NCBI RefSeq assembly: GCF_030466625.1
Contig: NZ_JADEVT010000005.1
Location: 62,001-126,000, forward strand
DNA length: 64,000 nucleotides
Direction of reading: 5' to 3'
DNA from: Nocardioides sp. ChNu-153
GTDB lineage: Bacteria; Actinomycetota; Actinomycetes; Propionibacteriales; Nocardioidaceae
Position numbers and translations under genes: made by a program. Below are positions 58,593 to 64,000 of the stretch, one piece after another. Each line of letters begins with the position of its first letter. Within the stretch, counting starts at the first letter, position 1. The notes beneath the pieces were generated by a model that made no database searches, was not told the DNA's origin, and worked only from the letters and a program-made list of their open reading frames with translations.

Positions 58593-59690
58593 ATGTCAGT
58601 TGAGGTCGCTGCGCTTCGGCCGGAGCCGCGTCGAGTGCTGCTGGACTATCCCCACCGTCAGGCAGGTCATTGCGGGTCCGGAGCGCTGAGAGACCTCTTG
58701 GAGTGGGCCGGCCTGGGCTGGGAGGAGGTGCCGAGCGAAGGTCTGGTCTTCGGAATGGGCGGTGGGCTCGGCTTCACCTATCTGCGGGTGCCTGGTCTCA
58801 CCCCGCCCATCTACGTCGTCGGGCGTAGCAGTGACCTTGAGGTGGATCTTCTTGCCAGGCTGGGTGCAGAGGTCGACGTCCGGCACACCGACGACCCCGC
58901 CACCGGTTGGGGTTGGGTCCGTGGGGAACTACGACAAGGTCGTCCCGTGCTGATGTGGGCAGACATCGCTGAGTTGCCCTACCTGAATGTCCGCCTCCAG
59001 ATGAGTCGGCACGACATCGTCGTGATCGGTTACGACGACGAGACCCAGACCGCTTTCGTGGTTGACAACGACCGAGCCGAGGTGCAGGAGGTCCCCTACG
59101 ATGCGCTTGCGCGGGCGCGCGCGTCACGATCCTTCCCCGTGCCCACCAGGCACACGACCTACTTCGTGAACTGGCCCCAGGTCCTGCCGGATCTCCGCCC
59201 GACCGCGGCTTCGGCCCTCGTCGCCTCCGTCGAGAACATGCAAGCGGCGGCGACCGCGATCATCCCGGACACCTCGGTGCTGCCGCCGGATGCCGTTGCT
59301 GGTGCCGGGATCGATGGAATCGGGGTCTTCGCGGAAGATGTCGGCCGGTGGCCGGAACTCATGCCCGAACCTGAGTTGGACGTCGCGCTGCGCTCTCTCC
59401 ACGCCTTCGTGGAGAAGGCAGGGACCGGCGGCGGCCTGTTCCGCCGGTTGCAGGCGCAGTTCTGTGCCGACGTGGCGCGGCGAACGCGGTCCGCTGAGAT
59501 GGCGAAGGCTGAAACTGCGCTCCTGCGCTGCGCGGCCACATGGTCGGCTCTAGCTGCCGCCGGCCGTAGCGACGGATCGACGCTCGCTCGCTGGCGACAC
59601 GTCAATGAACTCGCCGCGACTCTCACCAGCGACGAGCACCATGCCATCTCCCAGATGCGCACTGCTGCGGGCGAACTCCGGGGTGGGTGA
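58593..59690 (+). CDS. BtrH N-terminal domain/DUF4872 protein
   Basis: A 365-residue protein. Residues 17-150 match the BtrH N-terminal domain: HRQAGHCGSGALRDLLEWAG with the Cys nucleophile candidate, SEGLVFGMGGGLGFTYLRVP and RGELRQGRPVLMWADIAELP. Residues 180-360 are the helical DUF4872-like part. BtrH transfers a gamma-glutamyl-aminohydroxybutyryl group from a carrier protein in butirosin biosynthesis, but most members are uncharacterised acyl- or peptidyl-transferase-like proteins. AGGAG lies before ATG 58593. It is probably controlled by the divergent TetR gene through the palindrome at 58501. Confidence 0.85.
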   Translation: MSVEVAALRPEPRRVLLDYPHRQAGHCGSGALRDLLEWAGLGWEEVPSEGLVFGMGGGLGFTYLRVPGLTPPIYVVGRSSDLEVDLLARLGAEVDVRHTDDPATGWGWVRGELRQGRPVLMWADIAELPYLNVRLQMSRHDIVVIGYDDETQTAFVVDNDRAEVQEVPYDALARARASRSFPVPTRHTTYFVNWPQVLPDLRPTAASALVASVENMQAAATAIIPDTSVLPPDAVAGAGIDGIGVFAEDVGRWPELMPEPELDVALRSLHAFVEKAGTGGGLFRRLQAQFCADVARRTRSAEMAKAETALLRCAATWSALAAAGRSDGSTLARWRHVNELAATLTSDEHHAISQMRTAAGELRGG

Positions 59691-59779
59691 CCGATCGTGG
59701 CCGGTCGGCGAACGCAATACGCGAACACCACCGCCGACGATCCCCGCTCCACAGCTTAAGCATTCCAAGCCGATCGCCG

Positions 59780-60403
59780 AGTCATCTCGACTCGTCTCCC
59801 ATCGAGGTCCGCGGCGCGAACAGCTAGTGGCGGCGGCTGACGCGATCGAGGATCACGGCGCCGGGGTCGGCACCGCTCAGATCGCCGAACGCGCAGGCAT
59901 GCGCGGCCCCACGTCTACCGCCACTTCGCAGCAAGGAAGATCTCGTCGGCGAGGTGCTGCGGTGCGCGGCGGACCAGGTCATCGACCACCCTTCGGCCCG
60001 CGATGCAGGTCAGTGGCACCGGCCCTGCCATCATCCGGGTGCCATCGGGGCTGCACTCGGTTGGGCGGCCGAGCATCCGACCCTCGATCGCTTCATGGCA
60101 GTGCGCCAGCAGAACAGGGAGATGCGTCGGGCCAGGCTTGGGGCGCACGCGGTTCCGGGGGAGTTGGTGGCCGCCGCGTCGGGCGTACCTGCGCAACCCC
60201 GAGGTCGACCTTCCGGGACGGCGTCATGGCGGGGCTGATGGGCACCCGGTCGATGCTGGGACCATCTGTTGGCTCGACTACCACGACGAGTCGCACGACG
60301 AGGTCGTCGCCCGGATCGCACACCAGGTGTGGTTGACCCGCGCAATCTCGCTGACAGCGTCGGGCTCGGCTTCGACGACGACAGCTACTTGAGCGTCCGA
60401 TGA
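59780..60403 (+). pseudogene. TetR-family regulator gene with several frameshifts
   Basis: The helix-turn-helix is recognisable across frames: RREQLVAAADAIEDHGAGVG and TAQIAERAGM in one frame, RPHVYRHFA in the next, and LVGEVLRCAADQVIDH in the third. AALGWAAEHPTLDRFMAVRQ follows. Near the end WLDYHDESHDEVVARIAHQV shifts again into NLADSVGLGFDDDSYLSVR and the stop at 60403. At least four one-base indels are needed for one protein, several in G/C runs. Either the gene is dead or the assembly has errors here. It overlaps the next start by four bases. Confidence 0.7.
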
Positions 60404-61155
60404 GGACCGCTCCAGCGTGTGGACGGCGCGCACTGTGCGCAGCCGCGTTGGGAAGAGGAGGCCGACGCATGGTCGTCGAGGTCGGGAAGGCCGACGACCA
60501 CCTGGCGGTGGCGATGACGCCGACGGCGGGACCGCACCTTGAGTCGGCCTTCTTCCTCGATCACGACAGCGCTGCGGTGCGCGACTTCACGCAGCAGGTG
60601 GTCGCCGGCGCATCGACGCCGCGTGAGCGGGCGAGCCTGCTCTTCGCAGCGGTCCGGGACAGAGTCTGGTACGACCCCCATTCGGTGCCCCGAGACCCTG
60701 AGCACTACCGGGCCAGCTACGTGCTCGAGGCAGGCCGCGCCTACAGCGTTCCCAAGGCCGGTGCTGCTGACCGCAGCGCTGCGGGCCGTGGGCATCCCTG
60801 CCCGGGTGGGCTTCGCCGACTTCCTCAACCACCTGCGGACCGACAACCTGCGGGCCCTCATGGGTGGCGCGGACCTGTTCGTGTACCACGGGTACTGCAG
60901 CGTCCACCTCGACGACCGATGGTTGAAGGCGACGCCGGCCTTCAATGGCGAGCTGTGCGAGAGCTTCGACGTGCCCCGATGGACTTCGACAGCTTCGACG
61001 ACCTCTCGCTGGACCGGACCCTGACGGCCCTCGACCAGGCCTACGGCCGCATGACCCCCGGCTTAGGGGTTGCGGACGACACCTTCGCTGCTCCTGCCGA
61101 CACCGGGGAGGCCACCGAGCATGCAGCCGTGAACCCGTCGGTGAGCTCGGACTGA
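60400..61155 (+). pseudogene. Transglutaminase-like protein with two compensating frameshifts
   Basis: The first frame gives HLESAFFLDHDSAAVRDFTQ and VRDRVWYDPHSVPRDPEHYR. An extra G near 60760 moves the reading into VLLTAALRAVGIPARVGFAD, LRALMGGADLFVYHGYCSVH and RWLKATPAFNGELCESFDVP. A missing C near 60980 returns it to MDFDSFDDLSLDR and the stop at 61155. Corrected, it would be a whole transglutaminase-like protein of about 250 residues. The catalytic Cys position reads Ser (AYSVPKA), a further sign of loss. The start overlaps the preceding TetR relic. Confidence 0.7.
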
Positions 61156-61166
61156 GCACTCTCGCC

Positions 61167-62183
61167 TCATCGGTGCTCGTGCTCACCTCGGAAGTGGCTC
61201 GGTGAGCTGCCGGTCCATCTCTTGAAGGCGTGCGAGAAGTTGGTGAGATCGCTGTAGCCGAGCTCGTTGGCGACCTCGCTGACCGACGTGGAGGGGTCGA
61301 GAAGCCGCTTCCTGGCGCGGTCGACCATCGACTGCTGCAGCAGCTCCCGGAAACTGGTCCCCTCAGCGGCGAGGCGGCGCTTCAGGGTGCTCGAGGACAT
61401 CGAGAACTCGTTTGCGACGGACTGGATCGTCCTCGCCCCGGGCCCGTCGTCGAGCAACGCCCGGACCCTGCGGGCGAACTCCGGGGTGCCGGCTCGGCGC
61501 GCGAGCGCCTGCTGGAGCTCGGTGACGGCGAGTCCGTAGGTGATCGGGTCGGGGAAGCGGCAGGCAGCACGAAGCGTCCTCGCGGGCATGTGCAGGTAGG
61601 AGAAGGGGGCGTCGAACTCGAGTCGGGACCGGCTCTCGGCCTCTCGGGGTAGCCCGCTCGGCTCCGGCCAGTGGCTGTGCATGGTCGCCTCCGACGGCTC
61701 GCCGACCAGCAGGTCGATCAACCGCATGAGTGCCAGTCCGCAGTAAGTGACGACCAGACAGTCGAGATCGGGGTCGCCTGCGTTCCCCAACAGCCTGATC
61801 GTCAGGTCGTCCTGCCGCGGATGGAACTGCGTGGTGACCGCTTTGGTGATCAAGGGCAGGTAGGTCAGCAGCTCCACGACCTCTGCGACGGTGCACGCGC
61901 TGACCAACGGGACACTCAACGGTCCGAAGGACGTGAGCTGTGCGTGTTCTGCGCAGGCGATCCCGAGCCGGGTGGCCTGCTCGCCGTCGAGGTCGGGATA
62001 GACCTCGCGGAACCACCGCAGCGGTGCCTCGCCCTGGGTCTGGATGAGAGTCAGCTCACCGGTTCCCTCGCGCGCCATGACGACGCGAAAACGCTCGACG
62101 GCGTCCTCGTCGATCGCCGGACTGCTCAGCAGCTGCACGAAGGCCAGCGACGGGACGCCTGGCTCGTCTGTCCACACAGGCAA
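61167..62183 (-). CDS. AraC-family regulator of the CYP153 operon
   Basis: A 338-residue regulator with an N-terminal Arabinose_bd-type ligand domain (residues 15-205, PLRWFREVYPDLDGEQATRL) and a C-terminal AraC helix-turn-helix pair (IQSVANEFSMSSSTLKRRLA, VSEVANELGYSDLTNFSHAF with KRWTGSSPSHFR). It is divergent from the ferredoxin and CYP153-type genes, which it probably activates in response to alkanes or their products. AraC regulators are known for some actinobacterial CYP153 operons. About 120 bases separate it from the ferredoxin start. Confidence 0.9.
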   Translation of the reverse strand: MPVWTDEPGVPSLAFVQLLSSPAIDEDAVERFRVVMAREGTGELTLIQTQGEAPLRWFREVYPDLDGEQATRLGIACAEHAQLTSFGPLSVPLVSACTVAEVVELLTYLPLITKAVTTQFHPRQDDLTIRLLGNAGDPDLDCLVVTYCGLALMRLIDLLVGEPSEATMHSHWPEPSGLPREAESRSRLEFDAPFSYLHMPARTLRAACRFPDPITYGLAVTELQQALARRAGTPEFARRVRALLDDGPGARTIQSVANEFSMSSSTLKRRLAAEGTSFRELLQQSMVDRARKRLLDPSTSVSEVANELGYSDLTNFSHAFKRWTGSSPSHFRGEHEHR

Positions 62184-62303
62184 CCCTCACGTGATCCGAA
62201 TTCACAACATACTGACACGATACGACATGGCTTTGCCAGCGGACCGCCGACAACAATCATCGCCAGAACGTCCATCCAGTAGGCAAAGTCAGGAGAATTG
62301 TCG

Positions 62304-62624
62304 ATGGCAGTGGTCACCTTCATGTCACACGACGGGGAGCAGCACGAGGCCCCGCTCGAGGAGGGCAGTTCGCTGATGCAGGTGGCGACGAACAACGCCA
62401 TCCCGGGCATCGATGCCGACTGCGGCGGCGAGGCCGCATGCGGCACCTGTCACGTGATCGTTGATCCCGCCTGGGCCGACAAGGTCGGCCGGTCCGGTCC
62501 CGAGGAGGAGGAGATGCTCTCGATGAACCCCGAGCGACAGCCGACGTCTCGCCTGTCGTGCCAAGTCAAAGTCTGCGAATCGTGGGATGGCTTGACCGTG
62601 CAGTTGCCCGAGTTCCAGATGTAG
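62304..62624 (+). CDS. 2Fe-2S ferredoxin (adrenodoxin/putidaredoxin type)
   Basis: A 106-residue electron carrier. Cysteines in DADCGGEAACGTCHVIV and RLSCQVKVC form the C-x5-C-x2-C ... C cluster site of the vertebrate/bacterial P450 type. It passes electrons from a reductase to the P450. ATG 62304 has AGGAGA seven bases upstream; a TTG two codons earlier is less likely. It lies 16 bases before the CYP153-type gene. No ferredoxin reductase is in the window; it may follow the P450 beyond the right edge. Confidence 0.95.
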   Translation: MAVVTFMSHDGEQHEAPLEEGSSLMQVATNNAIPGIDADCGGEAACGTCHVIVDPAWADKVGRSGPEEEEMLSMNPERQPTSRLSCQVKVCESWDGLTVQLPEFQM

Positions 62625-62640
62625 CAGGAGGTCAAGCCAG

Positions 62641-64000
62641 ATGAAGTTCCCAGAAGTCAAGATCCCAGAAACAGTGAAGACGAAGGTCGAGTCCGCAATC
62701 CCCCTGGAGCGACAGATCCAGGGCGCGCGCCTCTACGACAAGGGCCGGCGGTGGCTCACCGGCGCGAACGGGCCGATGTTCGTCGAGGCCCCGATCCCGC
62801 CGGTCGAAGAGGTCCCCCTCGCCGACATCGACCTCAGCAACCCGTTCCTCTACCGACAGGGGCGGTGGGCGTCCTACTTCGAACGTCTGCGCAACGAGGC
62901 TCCGGTCCACTACCAGCCCCACAGTCCCTTCGGCCCGTTCTGGTCGGTGACGCGTCACGCCGACATCATGGCGGTGGACAAGAACCACGAGGTCTTCTCC
63001 GCCGAGCCTCTCATCGTCATCGGAACACCCCCGCGGTTCATGGACGTCGCGATGTTCATCGCCATGGACCCACCCAAACACGACATACAGCGTCGCGCCG
63101 TCCAAGGTGTCGTTGCGCCGAAGAACCTCCATGAGATGGAGGACCTCATTCGCGAGCGCGTCAGGGACGTCCTGGACAACCTGCCCGTCAACGAACCGTT
63201 CGACTGGGTGAGCACGGTGTCGATCGAGCTGACCGCCCGCATGCTGGCCACGCTGCTGGACTTCCCCTTCGAGGAGCGGCACAAGCTCGTCGAGTGGTCG
63301 GACCTGGCAACCTCGATGGAGCAGACCAACGGCGGCCCCGCCACTACCGACAACGACGAGCTGTTCCGCGGCATGCTCGAGATGGCGCGAGGACTCACGG
63401 AACTCTGGCACGCCAAGGCCGCCCGGCTCGCGGCCGGCGAAGAGCCCGGGTTCGACCTGGTCACGATGCTGCAGAGCGATGAGAGCACCAAGGACCTGAT
63501 CAAGCGTCCGATGGAGTTCATCGGCAACTTCGTTTTGCTGATCGTGGGCGGCAACGACACCACACGCAACTCGATGAGCGGCGGAGTTCTCGCGCTGAAC
63601 CAGTACCCCGACCAGTTCGAGAAGCTCAAGGCCAACCCGGACCTGATCCCGAACATGGTCTCTGAGATCATCCGCTGGCAAACCCCCCTTGCCTACATGC
63701 GGCGGATCGCCAAGACCGACACCATGCTGAACGGCCAGTTCATCCGCAAGGGCGACAAGGTGGTCATGTGGTACGCGTCCGGCAACCGCGACGAGACGGT
63801 GTTCGAGCGACCGGACGAGCTGATCATCGACCGGCCCAACGCCCGCAACCACATTGCTTTCGGCTTCGGCGTGCATCGGTGCATGGGCAACCGGCTGGCC
63901 GAGCTGCAGCTGCGGATCCTCTGGGAGGAGCTGCTCCCGCGCTTCGAGAGGATCGATGTGGTCGGGGAGCCGCAGTACGTGCAGTCCAACTTCGTTCGCG
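62641..64000 (+). CDS. CYP153-type cytochrome P450 alkane hydroxylase, truncated by the window edge
   Basis: A class I P450 whose first 453 residues are visible; the stop lies outside. Helix I carries FVLLIVGGNDTTRNSMSGGV, the CYP153 form of the acid/Thr motif, with EIIRWQTPLAYMRR (ExxR) and FGFGVHRCMGNRLAELQLRI as the haem loop. VPLADIDLSNPFLYRQGRW and PFGPFWSVTRHADIM are also CYP153-like. The family hydroxylates the terminal carbon of medium-chain alkanes. AGGAGG eight bases before the ATG is a strong ribosome site. It is in an operon with the preceding ferredoxin. Confidence 0.93.
   Translation, partial: MKFPEVKIPETVKTKVESAIPLERQIQGARLYDKGRRWLTGANGPMFVEAPIPPVEEVPLADIDLSNPFLYRQGRWASYFERLRNEAPVHYQPHSPFGPFWSVTRHADIMAVDKNHEVFSAEPLIVIGTPPRFMDVAMFIAMDPPKHDIQRRAVQGVVAPKNLHEMEDLIRERVRDVLDNLPVNEPFDWVSTVSIELTARMLATLLDFPFEERHKLVEWSDLATSMEQTNGGPATTDNDELFRGMLEMARGLTELWHAKAARLAAGEEPGFDLVTMLQSDESTKDLIKRPMEFIGNFVLLIVGGNDTTRNSMSGGVLALNQYPDQFEKLKANPDLIPNMVSEIIRWQTPLAYMRRIAKTDTMLNGQFIRKGDKVVMWYASGNRDETVFERPDELIIDRPNARNHIAFGFGVHRCMGNRLAELQLRILWEELLPRFERIDVVGEPQYVQSNFVR

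Noticed and set aside
1..64000. CRISPR array
   Set aside because: No regularly spaced repeats with unique spacers were seen; the tandem arrays at 8484 and 25820 are too few or lack spacers.

Overview
The window is very G+C-rich DNA with actinobacterial features throughout: GTG starts, 4-base stop/start overlaps, and the conserved FHA / PstP / RodA / PbpA / PknA / PknB block. Gene content (CrgA, DUF881, rhomboid and PpiA beside that block, EutBC without a microcompartment, streptogrisin-type protease) suggests a Nocardioidaceae-like actinomycete. That placement is inference; no marker gene in the window settles the genus.

Left end (1-8.6 kb) is an accessory, defence-like region. It holds the end of a C5-cytosine methyltransferase facing an HNH nuclease and a Vsr mismatch endonuclease, an unrecognised protein with a PH-like C-terminus, and a wrecked GIY-YIG gene. 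Next comes a three-gene minus-strand cassette (8390 down to 4945): a J-domain fused to a kinase-like fold that lacks its catalytic residues, a VWA protein with an intact metal site, and a PurA-like protein with the catalytic His replaced by Ala. Two 72-bp tandem palindromic repeats lie upstream. This cassette is my best candidate for an undescribed system.

8.6-44.6 kb is mostly ordinary chromosome: two coupled FAD oxidoreductases, a phospholipase-D-like enzyme, small hypothetical genes and a secreted protein; EutBC; a peptide/nickel-type ABC transporter operon running on into a LysR regulator, a C-N hydrolase and an HpcH/HpaI aldolase; an orphan response regulator, SURF1 and DUF3817; PpiA and rhomboid; a secreted S1 protease; a duplicated-CrgA protein; DUF881; then the minus-strand cell-wall and division signalling operon fhaA-fhaB-pstP-rodA-pbpA-pknA-pknB. 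A parS-like palindrome (15434) and a DnaA-box palindrome (33528) fit a position near the replication origin, where this block usually lies.

44.6-64 kb is a genomic island beginning at tRNA-Leu(CAG) with a tyrosine integrase. It carries three IS3-family elements and an ISL3 remnant nested in each other, then a lipophilic-compound region: two cytochrome P450s (the second a CYP153-type alkane hydroxylase with its ferredoxin and a divergent AraC regulator), an MmpL/RND transporter, a thioesterase, a BtrH-like protein, three intact TetR regulators with recognisable palindromic operators, and several frameshifted genes. The last gene runs off the right edge.
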